64,000 bases of DNA from Fen-1254 sp963769605. GTDB taxonomy: Bacteria; Bacteroidota; Ignavibacteria; UBA10030. The position numbers were made by a program, and so were the translations under genes. The stretch lies in contig CAVYML010000001.1 of NCBI GenBank assembly GCA_963769605.1, forward strand, positions 558,001-622,000, in the 5' to 3' direction. The notes beneath the pieces were generated by a model. That model was not told where the DNA came from. It was given only the letters and a program-made list of their open reading frames with translations, and did no database searches. Positions 16,401 through 25,819 of the stretch are shown here, piece by piece. Position 1 is the stretch's first letter. Each line of letters opens with the position of its first letter.

Positions 16401-18844
16401 ATACTATCGGCTCCATCGTTAGCGATGGAAGTAGCTATAGTAATAATGGAACCGCCACAGGAACAACGATTATAAATGGAAAATTTGGAAATGCAAGGAA
16501 CTTCAATGGGCTAAGTGATTACATTTTTGTCCCGCCCGCCTCTCAATTCGAGGGACTTGCTAATCTGACAGCAGAACTATGGCTCTATATCAAAGCTTTG
16601 CCATCTAACGTCTCAACTATTGTGCTTACGAATGGTGGATACGGTAACGGATTTTGGTTTGAATTATACAATGCCGGTAATCTTATGGGATATATTCAAA
16701 TGCAAGGGAATGGGTATAACGTTCAATTTTCTAGCATTCCAATAAATAGATGGGTACACTTAGCGATGACATATAATGGTGTTAATGCCAATTGTTACGT
16801 GAATGGTATTCTTCAAGGAACAACAAATACAACAGGTGGACCATTAATTAATACTGGATCCGGACTAACATTTGGGAAGTCCTGGGGAGGGAGTGGATCT
16901 GGTTCTGAGTGGTTTAATGGCTGCATGGATGAAGTTCGTATTTCCAATAAAGCTCGTTCACCAGGAGAATTCAATCTTCAACTCCCACCTCTTAACCTTA
17001 CAGCAACACCAAACGGCACAACGATCAATCTCAGTTGGCAAAACGGTGGTGGAGCAGTGCCTTTAATGAGATATAAAATATATCGCGGAAATGATTCGAT
17101 AAATGTCTCTTTGGTTGATTCTGCCACAGCACCTGCAAAAGGAGACGCTGTTAGAAGTAATGGCACGTATTATTATCGAATATCTGCTGTTGATTCAACC
17201 AGATTTGAAGGAGCAATGAGTTATGCGGTAAGTGTAACAATTCGTGTTGCCCCTTTTGCCCCTCAAAACCTCGAAGTCACCGAAGGCAATGGACAGGTTT
17301 CGTTGAAATGGAATAAAAACACAGAAGCCGATTTCTTGAAATATCGGGTTTATATGGGAACCGACTCATCGACTCTCTTACTAAAAGACTCCACGACTGC
17401 TTCTATAACCGATACTACGAGATTCATTACTGGTTTGACAAACGGCACAGAATATTATTTCAGAATATCTGCATTGGACAGCGCACTGTTGGAAAGTACT
17501 TATAGCAATGAAGTAAGCGCAATACCGATTGCGCCATACGTCTTTAATGCAGGTTGGAGTTTGATGGGGCTGCCGGTGCAAATGAGTAATACAACAAAAG
17601 AATCGATCATGAATTACGCACAATCTGTCTATGTCTACGGGTATAGCGGCAATGGCGGCTACCAGATAACAGACAGCATAAATTTCGGAAGAGGGTATTG
17701 GCTGGGGGCATTGACCTCGGTTACGGCAACGGTCAGCGGTATGGAAATATCAGATTCTCTTGCGGTGCCGCTAAACTATGGATGGAATATTATATCATTT
17801 CCGTATGTAGACTCAAGTTATTCAGCACAATCTATCATGATAGACAGCGGCGGTGTAGAAAAAGTTTTTGATAGCGCTCAAACAACAAGCGGGTGGGTTA
17901 CACCGCTGATGTCTGCTGCTTTATCGTACCCTGATACGCTTAATACATGGCAGGGGTATTGGATATGTGCCAATGATAGTTCGCTGCAGTTAGTCTTTGA
18001 GCCGCCCGGGAGTGGAGGCGCTGTATCACAAACACAGAATTCGATGATGAATGCCAAGAAGATGATTGCCAAAAAGAAGGCAATAACAGCGGCAATATCG
18101 AATCAGAATTGGATTGTTAATCTTACGTTGAAAGCGGGAAAATCGGCTGACAGATTAGGTAAATTTGGAGTAACAGCAGGAGCAAAGAATGGGTTTGATG
18201 CACGCTATGATTATCCGCATCCTCCGGCAGCGCCGGGCGGAGAGAAGGTGATGGAAGGTTTTCCACATCCTGAATGGAAGCAGAGTGCGGGAACAATATT
18301 CAGCACTGATGTTCGGGCGCCGGGAATTTCTCTTGTGTGGAATCTTATGACGAGTTGTTCGACGATACCTGTTGTTGCAACGCTCGTATGGGATTCGACC
18401 AAAGTACCCTCAGGAGCAGGGCTTGAATTAACCGATCTTGGCAATGGCGGGACGAAAATAAATATGAAAAGTGCAGGCAGTTATAGATTTCAGCTCAACG
18501 GAATTGATTCGCTGCAAATATCTGCATTTACAACCGGAGTTAATGGACAATCATCGGTCACACCGAAGACTTTTGGGTTGTCGCAGAATTATCCCAATCC
18601 GTTTAACCCGACGACAATTATTCAGTATCAATTGTCTGCGGGGAGTGCTGTAACGTTAAAGGTCTATGATATGCTTGGAAAAGAAGTAAAGACATTAGTA
18701 AATCAAAGACAGGAGGCTGGGATGTATTCGGTCATCTTGGACGGAAGCAGATTATCGAGCGGAGTTTATTTCTATCGGATCGTTGCAGTATCGACCAATG
18801 GAAAAATATATAATGCGACGAAAAAATTAATCTTACTTAAATAA
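13418..18844 (+). CDS. Giant secreted repeat protein with T9SS sorting domain (1808 residues)
   Basis: N-terminal signal segment (FLYMVLFSFNALAQ). Domain order, approximate residues: six full and one partial copy of a 42-residue propeller-type repeat (127-408; INSSGYIFAGTDGGGVYLS, then TNNGTSWTQENNGLTNS), an IPT/TIG domain (409-500), about seven FG-GAP/VCBS repeats with DVDGDGKPD calcium loops (505-878), an FN3 domain (881-975), a LamG-like lectin domain (976-1185), two FN3 domains (1188-1370), an unassigned part, a module with YDYPHPP and FPHPEW (about 1578-1660), and a C-terminal type A T9SS sorting domain from QNYPNPFNPTT near 1722 to the end. It should be exported by type IX secretion and attached to or released from the cell surface, perhaps for adhesion or glycan binding. 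GGGAGGAGA lies upstream of the ATG. T9SS machinery genes are not in the window. Confidence 0.92.
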   Translation: MRITINNQSSVNAKKYFTFSKIVFLYMVLFSFNALAQVPTITPASAASRDPMGVHRINPKMLHGAHSKYMTPNRMSGRTSNEQLQRIGSNVPTASISGQKSSFSRKVIMQQASADSTFWQQTNGPYGGDVNALAINSSGYIFAGTDSRGVFLSTNNGTSWTQENNGLTNSDIVSLAINSSGYIFAGTDGGGVYLSTNNGTSWTQENNGLTNSYILSIAINSSGYIFAGTYGGGVYFSTNNGTSWTQENNGLTNSDVYSIAINSSGYIFAGTYGGGVYFSTNNGTSWTQENNGLTNSDVYSIAINSSGYIFAGTWGGGVFLSTNNGTSWTQENNGLTNSYVWSIAINSSGYIFAGTWGGGVFLSTNNGTSWTQENNGLTNSYVWSIAINSSGYIFAGTDGDGVFQSVESTINLPPSINSFTPISGPIGTVVTITGTNFNTTAANNVVWFGAVKATVTAANSTSLSVTVPVGATYQPISVTDITTGLSAFTIAPFIVTFPSSQHIDTTSFASKLDFTTGINPEGIALCDIDGDGKPDLIVTNVNGNTVSVFRNTSTSSSITANSFASKVDFMTAMYPSAVAIVDVDGDGKPDLVITNEGSNTVSVFRNISVPGTIAFASKVDFATGSWPFSVAIGDVDGDGKPDIAVTNYSSNTVSVFRNTSTSGTIAFASKVDFSTGSEPNGIAIGDVDGDGKADLIVTNRSSNTISVFRNTSTSGSITTNSFAARVDLVTGSYPIIVAISDVDGDGKPDLVVANQNSNTVSVLKNTSTSGSITASSFASKVDFTTGSDPQGVTIADLDGDGKPDLVVANGTSKTISIFRNTSSSGSITVNSFAPKIDFATGSSPDFIAIDDLEGDGKPDIIVTNVNSNTVSVFRNMIRIILAAPQNLTATAGNGQVSLKWNKNTEADFLKYRIYRGTTSGGEVLVDSTSVGITDTTRLQTGLTDGTTYFFRVTAIDSARLESGYGNEAIATPSILNALREYNPDTNTVLLLHMDDTIGSIVSDGSSYSNNGTATGTTIINGKFGNARNFNGLSDYIFVPPASQFEGLANLTAELWLYIKALPSNVSTIVLTNGGYGNGFWFELYNAGNLMGYIQMQGNGYNVQFSSIPINRWVHLAMTYNGVNANCYVNGILQGTTNTTGGPLINTGSGLTFGKSWGGSGSGSEWFNGCMDEVRISNKARSPGEFNLQLPPLNLTATPNGTTINLSWQNGGGAVPLMRYKIYRGNDSINVSLVDSATAPAKGDAVRSNGTYYYRISAVDSTRFEGAMSYAVSVTIRVAPFAPQNLEVTEGNGQVSLKWNKNTEADFLKYRVYMGTDSSTLLLKDSTTASITDTTRFITGLTNGTEYYFRISALDSALLESTYSNEVSAIPIAPYVFNAGWSLMGLPVQMSNTTKESIMNYAQSVYVYGYSGNGGYQITDSINFGRGYWLGALTSVTATVSGMEISDSLAVPLNYGWNIISFPYVDSSYSAQSIMIDSGGVEKVFDSAQTTSGWVTPLMSAALSYPDTLNTWQGYWICANDSSLQLVFEPPGSGGAVSQTQNSMMNAKKMIAKKKAITAAISNQNWIVNLTLKAGKSADRLGKFGVTAGAKNGFDARYDYPHPPAAPGGEKVMEGFPHPEWKQSAGTIFSTDVRAPGISLVWNLMTSCSTIPVVATLVWDSTKVPSGAGLELTDLGNGGTKINMKSAGSYRFQLNGIDSLQISAFTTGVNGQSSVTPKTFGLSQNYPNPFNPTTIIQYQLSAGSAVTLKVYDMLGKEVKTLVNQRQEAGMYSVILDGSRLSSGVYFYRIVAVSTNGKIYNATKKLILLK
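13796..14640 (+). repeat. In-gene tandem repeat of 126 bp (six full copies and a part)
   Basis: Unit of 126 bp encoding 42 residues, with constant words such as AACGGTACGAGTTGGAC and GGAAAATAATGGATT. Copies three and four, and five and six, are almost identical at the DNA level, while copy one differs more. Each unit resembles a blade of sialidase/YCF48-like propellers (SxxGxIFAGT, then LSTNNGxSWT). Seven blades would close a standard propeller. Confidence 0.9.
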
Positions 18845-18906
18845 GAAATTGTGCGCGTGGAACATGTATAGATTATAAAATCAAAAAATGGCTTGTGAGA
18901 TCAACA

Positions 18907-21900
18907 ATGGAAAAAATTGATACGGACAAAACACAGAGTACTTTAATAAAGTATTTTGACTCTCATTCCCAAAGACACTTCGGATTTGCACAATCCTTCG
19001 GAATGCCGCTCCTGATTGCTCTGTTATTTTTCTTTTCTGCCAAAGTAACGGCACAACCCTTAATTACTTCGGTTCTACCTAACAATGCGCTCCAGGGTCA
19101 ATCATTATCGGTGCAAATAACAGGACAAAATACAAACTTTGATACTACTTCAGCCAGCGGGACAATAAGCAATGTTAGTTCAGTATATCTTTCGCAGGGA
19201 AGTACAACCATCTATGCAACGAGCTTCACTGCAAACAATGCGACAAACATAACGGCATATTTTACTATTCCATCGAATGCATCGTTAGGAATCTGGAATG
19301 TCAATATTGTGCCGATAACAGGCAGCTTGTTGACACTGACTAACAGTGTTATCATCAATAGCGCTCAGACTTCTCCTCCAACATGGACTATCGGCATTTC
19401 TGCATCTGCCAATGGATTGATAGATTCCAGTTGTTATATAGGAGTTGCATCAAATGCCACAGATGGTTTTAACATGGCATACGACTTTCCAAAACCATCG
19501 GAGCCGCCGAGCAATTATGTGTACGCCTATTTTCCACATCCTGAATGGAATAGTATTCTTGGTCCCAACTTTACTACGGACGTTAGGCATGATACAAATT
19601 TGACTGTGGTGGGGAAAGTTTGGAATCTTTCTGTTGCTACAGATCAATCCAATCAATCGATAACGCTGCATTTTACATTAAGCGCTGCGGTTCCTTCAGG
19701 ATATACTGTCATGCTCGAGGATATGAAGACCGGAAACATTCAGAACCTTCGCACAAGCAATTATTATACTTATAATACGGGAACGGCCGCAAGTCGGTCA
19801 TTTCAAATATTGATCGGCAATGTTCCACCGACGGTTGCGTCTTTTACTCCGCTGCGCAATGCATTGAATGTTGCAAAGAATACAAATATTACTTTAACTT
19901 TTTCAGAAAATATTAATTCATCCACGCTCACAAACTCAGCAATTAAAATCAACGGTTCATTAAGCGGGCTGCACATAGCAAACTACAACTATAACAGCTC
20001 GACCCAAACTGTAACGATTACACCATTGACAGCATTTAAATATGGTGAGGTTGTTACAACAACATTGACACGAAGTATAAAGAGCGCAGCGGGGGATTCG
20101 CTTGCAAGTGCATACAGTTGGAGTTTTACAACCAAGAATAATGGCAGCAGCGGACAATTTGTGCAAAGTTCGGCTGCAAGTGTAGGGAGTATTCCATATT
20201 CGGTCACCGCTGGAGATTTCAATGGCGATGGATATCTTGATCTTGCAGCAGCGAATTCTAATTCCAACACAGTTTCTATTCTTTTAAATAATGGGAATGG
20301 AACATTTACACAAAACTCAACACCAAGTGTGGGAACTGGTCCTTATTCGGTTACAGCCGGAGATTTCAATGGCGATGGTTATATTGATTTGGCGGTCGCA
20401 AATTATTCTTCCAACACGGTATCTATTCTCTTGAATAATGGGAATGGGACGTTTACACAGAGTTCAACCGTTAATGTGGGGAGTTTCCCGCATTCGGTCA
20501 CGGCCGGAGATTTCAATGGCGATGGGTATCTTGATTTGGCGGTAGCAAATTATTCTTCCAACACAGTATCGATTCTCTTGAATAATGGGAATGGGACGTT
20601 TACACAAAGCTCGACACCAAGTGTGGGAACTGGTCCCTATTCGGTTACAGCCGGTGATTTCAATGGTGATGGCTATATTGATTTGGCGGTAGCAAATTAT
20701 TCTTCCAACACAGTATCTATTCTCTTGAATAATGGGAATGGGACGTTTACACAAAGCTCGACACCAAGTGTGGGAACTGGTCCCTATTCGGTCACAGCCG
20801 GAGATTTCAATGGTGATGGTTATATTGATCTGGCAGTAGCAAATTATTTTTCCAATACAGTTTCCATTCTCTTGAATAATGGAAATGGCACGTTTACACA
20901 GAGTTCGACACCAAGTGTGGGGAGTAATCCACGTTCGGTCACAGTTGGTGATTTCAATGGTGATGGTTCACTTGACCTGGCGGTAGCAAATTATTATTCC
21001 AACACGGTTTCTATTCTCATAAATAATGGAAATGGTGCATTTGCACAAAGTTCAACACCAGGTGTGGGGAGCTATCCACAATCACTCATAGCCGGAGATT
21101 TCAATGGAAATGGATCACTTGATCTTGCAGCGGCGAATTCAGGTTCCAATAACATTTCGGTTTTGCTCAACAGCGCGGTGACGCCGATCATTAGTTCGAT
21201 TACACCCAGTGCTGCAATCCAGGGTCAATCTTTGACGGTAACAATAACAGGGCAGAATACAAACTTTACAACTGTTTCAGGCAGCGGAACAATAAACAAC
21301 GTTAGTTCGATATATCTTTCTCAGGGGAGTACGACCATAAATGCAACGAGCTTCTCTGCAACAAGTGCAACAAACGTATCGGCGAATTTCACTATCCCGT
21401 CGAATGCATCGTTAGGAAGCTGGAATGTCAATGTCATGCCGATCATAGGCAGCTTGATGACATTGACCAATGGTTTTGTCATTACTTCAATGCCGGCTGC
21501 TCCTCGAAATCTCTCTGCTCAGGTGGGTAACACACAAGTATCACTCAAGTGGAATATGAACACAGAATCCGATTTTCTCCGCTATCGTATTTACCGTGGG
21601 ACAAGTTCAGGTGCAGAGGTGAAAGTTGATTCGACAACAAACGGCATTACCGACACGACGAGAGTGGAGTCAGGACTTATAAATGGCACAAATTATTATT
21701 TTCGTATCACAGCAGTGGATATTGCAGGATTCGAGAGTGCGTATTCAAATGAAGTGAGTGCAGCACCATCGGCATCCTTCCTTATTTCGATTGCACCCAG
21801 TGCTGCAATACAGAGTCAATCTTTAACGGTAACAATAACAGGGCAGAATACAAACTTTACAATTGCTTCAGGCAGCGGAACAATAAGCAATGTTAGTTCG

Positions 21901-24672
21901 GTATATCTTTCACAAGGAAGTATAACCATTACTGCAACGAGCTTCTCTGCAATAAGTGCGACAAACGTATCGGCTAATTTCACTATCCCGTCGAATGCAT
22001 CGTTAGGAAGCTGGAATGTCAATGTAATGCCGGTAACAGGCAGTCTGTTTACACTAACGAACGGTTTTGTGATAAACAGCTCTCTGACACCGACCATAAT
22101 TTTGATCGTACCTAACAATGCAATTCAGGGTCAATCATTGGCGGTACAAATAACGGGACAAAATACAAATTTTGTGACTACTTCGGGCAGCGCGACAATA
22201 AACAACGTTGGATCGGTATATCTTTCTCAGGGGAGCACAACTATCACTGCAACGAGCTTCTCTGCAATAAGTGCAACAAACGTATCGGCGAATTTCACTA
22301 TCCCGTCGAATGCATCGTTAGGAAGCTGGAATGTCAATGTAATGACGATAGCGGGCAGCTTATTAACACTAACAAACGGTTTTGTTATCAACGTACTGAC
22401 GCCAATCATTAGTTCGATTGTACCCAACTATGCGATACTGGGCCAATCATTAGCGGTACAAATAACGGGACAAAATACGAGCTTTGCAACTACTGCAGGC
22501 AGCGCGACAATAAACAACGTCAGTTCGGTTTATTTTTCCCAGGGGAGTTCAACCATCAATGCAACGAGCTTCTCTGCAAAAAGTGCGACAAATATATCTG
22601 CAAATTTTACTATCCCATCGACTGCATCGTTGGGAAACTGGAATGTCAATGTCATGCCGATAACAGGCAGCTTGCTGACATTGATCAATGGTTTTGTTAT
22701 CTACAACTATATACCGATCATTTCCCTTTCAACTGATACAATTGTGTTTGGATATATAACTCCGGGCAGCACGGCGACAAAATCTCTTATCATTGCAAAC
22801 ATTGGAAACGAAACATTAACCGGGACAGTATCTGTAATTTCCAATTCAGGATATTCCGGATATCTTATCAATAAATCTTCGATTAATATTGCGGCGGGAG
22901 GACAAGATTCAATTATTATCACATTTTCCCCGACTGCAGCACAAGATTATAATGCCACATTAATCATTACGCATAATGCGCCGGATAGTCCATCCATCGT
23001 GGCGCTTTTAGGTACGGGATTAAGCAGCGGCCCATTGCTGTCGTTATCGCCATCGAGCTTGCTTGTTGTGAGCAACGGAAATTTTAGTTCAACTATTGTC
23101 GGTACTATCACTGCGAAAGATAGCGGTAATGCAGCGTTAAGTGGGACGTTATCCTTTTCAGGTTCATCGCTGCTTTCTGTCTCTCCGAGCACATTAAGCA
23201 TCTCAGCAGGAAGTTCGAGTAATATCACAGTATCAATTTCCTCAGTAAGCGTTGCCGATGGAATATATTCCGGAACTATTACAATAATTCATAATGCACC
23301 GGGAAGTCCCACAACGATTCCAATTCAAGTCCGCAAAGTTACCATACCACCGACGATTACAGCATCCAACCAATTTACTTTTTCGGGCACAAACAGCGGC
23401 GTAGATTATGAGTTGATTGGTATTCCGGGCACTACATCATTTTTGGCTTCAACGATATTTAGCGGTACCTATAAACAGGACTGGAGAATGTATCTTGATA
23501 ACGGCAGCGCAGCCAATTATTTGGTTGAATATGATGGATCATCTAATTTTAATTTTGGCCTGGGCAAGGGTTTTTGGGTTTTAGCGGATAAGAGCAATAC
23601 TTTATCGGCGACCCTGTCGAATTATACTTCAAGCGGCGCTTTCCCCATTCCTGTGCAAAGCGGCGCCTGGAATATCATTACCAATCCATTTGCGCTGACT
23701 GTTTCGTGGAACGATGTCATAACGTACAACCAACTTTCCGGTTCGAACTCGGTTATCTATTCCTATAATAATGGTTCATGGTCTGTGTCCGCATCGTTAG
23801 TTCCGTATACAGGATATTATTTCTACTCCGATAATCTTTCTGCGTTATTCATACCTTATGATCCAAACGGAGCGCCGGCGAGCCAAAATATTCTGTCTCA
23901 ATCAACACCTCCCGTAAGCGATCAGCATCTTAAGGTTTCCATATCAACTGGCAATGTCGAAACCTCGAATGTATATGCGGCGTTCGATGAACATGTAGGA
24001 AATGGCTATAACTCGAAAGATTATTTTGCACCGCCGTCATCATTTGCCGCTGCTAATATTCAGATTGAAGACTCAAGTTTAACGACAAGACAAAAGCGGT
24101 TATGGATTGAGCATCGCGCTGCGGTCGGCGAAGGTCAGAGATTTCATTTGGTTGTAAAAAACACTTCTGCTGTTTCTTCCCTGACTTTTAAAGGGATAGA
24201 TAAATTTCCAAATGATCAGGTCTATTTGCTTGATGAGAAACGCAATGAATTATATAATCTTAGATTATATCAACATATCGATGTCCCGACAAGTTCTTCA
24301 GAATACCGGTACAGCCTGCTTATTGGCGGAAATAAATTCATTGATTCGATGAATGCGGTTATCGTGCCCAATTCATATTATGTTGCACAAAACTATCCGA
24401 ACCCGTTCAATCCGGCAACGACAATCGAATACACTTTGCCGCAGCAGTCACATGTAAAGATGGTTGTGTATGACATTATGGGAAGAGAAGTTGCAACACT
24501 TGTAGACGGATTCAAAAGTGCGGGAAAATATGTTGTTCTTTGGAATGCATCACGCTGCGCAAGCGGAGTGTACTCTCTGCAGGCTGACCACAGGAACTTA
24601 TACCTCCGTAAGAAAAATGTTATTAATGAAATGAGTGCCAGATGGAGTCCATCAGATGGAGTCCATCTTTGA
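18907..24672 (+). CDS. Giant secreted repeat protein with frameshifted T9SS sorting domain
   Basis: 1921 residues from ATG 18907; a GTG at 18895 in the same frame is an alternative, and neither has a clear ribosome binding site. Order, approximate residues: a signal segment (PLLIALLFFFSAKVTAQ), a TIG-like repeat 1 (52-152), a module with YDFPKP and FPHPEW shared with the upstream protein (168-245), an SbsA/Big_5-type Ig domain (308-412), seven VCBS repeats (417-758, AGDFNGDGYLDLA), TIG-like repeat 2, FN3, TIG-like repeats 3-5, two ASPM/choice-of-anchor-D-like domains, then an unassigned part. The C-terminus has the sorting domain (YPNPFNPATTIEYTLP) but shifts frame after SGVY. The expected ending (TGTYTSVRKMLLMK) is present in another frame with its stop at 24632-24634. 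As written, the product runs on to 24672 into the terminator stem. Sorting may therefore fail. Confidence 0.88.
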   Translation: MEKIDTDKTQSTLIKYFDSHSQRHFGFAQSFGMPLLIALLFFFSAKVTAQPLITSVLPNNALQGQSLSVQITGQNTNFDTTSASGTISNVSSVYLSQGSTTIYATSFTANNATNITAYFTIPSNASLGIWNVNIVPITGSLLTLTNSVIINSAQTSPPTWTIGISASANGLIDSSCYIGVASNATDGFNMAYDFPKPSEPPSNYVYAYFPHPEWNSILGPNFTTDVRHDTNLTVVGKVWNLSVATDQSNQSITLHFTLSAAVPSGYTVMLEDMKTGNIQNLRTSNYYTYNTGTAASRSFQILIGNVPPTVASFTPLRNALNVAKNTNITLTFSENINSSTLTNSAIKINGSLSGLHIANYNYNSSTQTVTITPLTAFKYGEVVTTTLTRSIKSAAGDSLASAYSWSFTTKNNGSSGQFVQSSAASVGSIPYSVTAGDFNGDGYLDLAAANSNSNTVSILLNNGNGTFTQNSTPSVGTGPYSVTAGDFNGDGYIDLAVANYSSNTVSILLNNGNGTFTQSSTVNVGSFPHSVTAGDFNGDGYLDLAVANYSSNTVSILLNNGNGTFTQSSTPSVGTGPYSVTAGDFNGDGYIDLAVANYSSNTVSILLNNGNGTFTQSSTPSVGTGPYSVTAGDFNGDGYIDLAVANYFSNTVSILLNNGNGTFTQSSTPSVGSNPRSVTVGDFNGDGSLDLAVANYYSNTVSILINNGNGAFAQSSTPGVGSYPQSLIAGDFNGNGSLDLAAANSGSNNISVLLNSAVTPIISSITPSAAIQGQSLTVTITGQNTNFTTVSGSGTINNVSSIYLSQGSTTINATSFSATSATNVSANFTIPSNASLGSWNVNVMPIIGSLMTLTNGFVITSMPAAPRNLSAQVGNTQVSLKWNMNTESDFLRYRIYRGTSSGAEVKVDSTTNGITDTTRVESGLINGTNYYFRITAVDIAGFESAYSNEVSAAPSASFLISIAPSAAIQSQSLTVTITGQNTNFTIASGSGTISNVSSVYLSQGSITITATSFSAISATNVSANFTIPSNASLGSWNVNVMPVTGSLFTLTNGFVINSSLTPTIILIVPNNAIQGQSLAVQITGQNTNFVTTSGSATINNVGSVYLSQGSTTITATSFSAISATNVSANFTIPSNASLGSWNVNVMTIAGSLLTLTNGFVINVLTPIISSIVPNYAILGQSLAVQITGQNTSFATTAGSATINNVSSVYFSQGSSTINATSFSAKSATNISANFTIPSTASLGNWNVNVMPITGSLLTLINGFVIYNYIPIISLSTDTIVFGYITPGSTATKSLIIANIGNETLTGTVSVISNSGYSGYLINKSSINIAAGGQDSIIITFSPTAAQDYNATLIITHNAPDSPSIVALLGTGLSSGPLLSLSPSSLLVVSNGNFSSTIVGTITAKDSGNAALSGTLSFSGSSLLSVSPSTLSISAGSSSNITVSISSVSVADGIYSGTITIIHNAPGSPTTIPIQVRKVTIPPTITASNQFTFSGTNSGVDYELIGIPGTTSFLASTIFSGTYKQDWRMYLDNGSAANYLVEYDGSSNFNFGLGKGFWVLADKSNTLSATLSNYTSSGAFPIPVQSGAWNIITNPFALTVSWNDVITYNQLSGSNSVIYSYNNGSWSVSASLVPYTGYYFYSDNLSALFIPYDPNGAPASQNILSQSTPPVSDQHLKVSISTGNVETSNVYAAFDEHVGNGYNSKDYFAPPSSFAAANIQIEDSSLTTRQKRLWIEHRAAVGEGQRFHLVVKNTSAVSSLTFKGIDKFPNDQVYLLDEKRNELYNLRLYQHIDVPTSSSEYRYSLLIGGNKFIDSMNAVIVPNSYYVAQNYPNPFNPATTIEYTLPQQSHVKMVVYDIMGREVATLVDGFKSAGKYVVLWNASRCASGVYSLQADHRNLYLRKKNVINEMSARWSPSDGVHL
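24632..24634 (+). other. Ancestral stop codon of the frameshifted T9SS protein
   Basis: Reading from 24590 in the frame one step away from the main gene gives ACA GGA ACT TAT ACC TCC, then codons for VRKMLLMK and TGA at 24632-24634. This is the standard ending of these sorting domains. It places a net +1 (or -2) indel between about 24565 and 24589. Confidence 0.75.
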
Positions 24673-24687
24673 GATGGGCTCCATCTG
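24653..24687. terminator. Bidirectional terminator between convergent genes
   Basis: CAGATGGAGTCCATC (24653-24667) and GATGGGCTCCATCTG (24673-24687) form a 15-bp stem with one G-T wobble and the loop TTTGA. It lies between the giant protein and the minus-strand redoxin gene (stop complement at 24689). The frameshifted reading frame of the giant protein runs into this stem, which supports the view that the true stop was at 24634. Confidence 0.75.
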
Positions 24688-24688
24688 A

Positions 24689-25819
24689 TTATTTGTAGTA
24701 TCTTCCCAAATACCCTATAATTGCTTTTTTAAGTTCAAGCTGGTCAATCGATCCAAGTTTCTTATAGATAATTTCACCGCCCGGTTTTACCAGCAATGTA
24801 TAGGGAAGCGCACCCGGCCAATCTTTGTCGATGGCTTCAATTAGTTTGTATTTATTATCCGAATTATATTGATAATTTTTTGTTGATGCGTAATTCTTTT
24901 CAAGGAATTTAAGAACTTTACCGCTGTTTGATGTATCGTCGGTGCTTAATGTCACCATCTCAAATTCGCGATTGCGGTACATCCTGTTGATCTCAATCAG
25001 TTCGGGAAACTCGGATGCGCAAGGTCCGCACCACGTTGCCCAGATATTTATAAGCCTTAAATTATCGGTTTTGTTTTTCAGCAAATCGCCGACCTCGTTC
25101 AAACCTATTTGCCGCAATTCAACTTTTTCCTGATTCCATTTCGCAATTGCTTCTTCAGCAGAAGCTTTTTTATATGCCCATTTAAGAGAGCATCCAAAAG
25201 TCTTTGTTTGTTCAACGGGAATCTGTTTCCCTTCGAGAAGCGCGTCAATTGCATTTCTCGCATCGCTGATCGTTACTTTCTGAATTTTTTCAGAATCGTC
25301 TATTCTTCCGTTGTAGCGTAATTTCCTTTCTTTATCAAAGATGAATACATGAGGTGTAGCCTGCGGACCGTATTTTTCTGCAACCGTTTGACTATCTCCA
25401 TCATAGAGATACGGGAAATTAAAGCCTTTATCCATTGCACGAATTTTTAAGTCCTCCATCTTATCGTCCAAATCGCTGTAACCCATTTCATCAAGACGCA
25501 ATGCTTGCGGACTATTGGAAGAAATGCATACCACCTGAACATTTTTATCTTTATAGTCTTTCACTAATTGTATAATTCTGTCTTCATACGCCTGGGCGGT
25601 CGGACAATGGTTGGCGGTAAATATTATTACAAGAATATTCGCATTTGAAAAACTGCTTAGGCTATAGCTTTTTCCATCGATTCCCAATAAATTGAAATCC
25701 GGTGCAGCTGCACCAATGGGAAGTGATTTGTGATTTTCTTGTGCATTGAGCAATGTCCCGAGTAATAATATTGCTAAAACGCAAAATCTGCTTCTCTTTA
25801 TCATAATTTTCACCTTCAT
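24689..25819 (-). CDS. Exported two-domain thioredoxin-fold protein (redoxin + TlpA-like)
   Basis: 376 residues. A signal peptide (RFCVLAILLLGTLLNAQ) is followed by an AhpC/TSA-redoxin domain (about 33-190; GAAAPDFNLLGIDGKSYSLS, TANHCPTAQAYEDRI with a single Cys, DKERKLRYNGRIDD). A TlpA/ResA-like domain follows (about 225-375) with the redox motif WATWCGPCASEFPEL. The second domain should act as a periplasmic thiol-disulfide reductase or electron carrier; the first lacks a CxxC pair and resembles the DUF/redoxin proteins that often precede such domains. It is transcribed alone on the minus strand. A partner cytochrome or target is not in the window. The start ATG at 25819 is followed shortly by a second ATG, so either may be used. 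Confidence 0.88.
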   Translation of the reverse strand: MKVKIMIKRSRFCVLAILLLGTLLNAQENHKSLPIGAAAPDFNLLGIDGKSYSLSSFSNANILVIIFTANHCPTAQAYEDRIIQLVKDYKDKNVQVVCISSNSPQALRLDEMGYSDLDDKMEDLKIRAMDKGFNFPYLYDGDSQTVAEKYGPQATPHVFIFDKERKLRYNGRIDDSEKIQKVTISDARNAIDALLEGKQIPVEQTKTFGCSLKWAYKKASAEEAIAKWNQEKVELRQIGLNEVGDLLKNKTDNLRLINIWATWCGPCASEFPELIEINRMYRNREFEMVTLSTDDTSNSGKVLKFLEKNYASTKNYQYNSDNKYKLIEAIDKDWPGALPYTLLVKPGGEIIYKKLGSIDQLELKKAIIGYLGRYYK

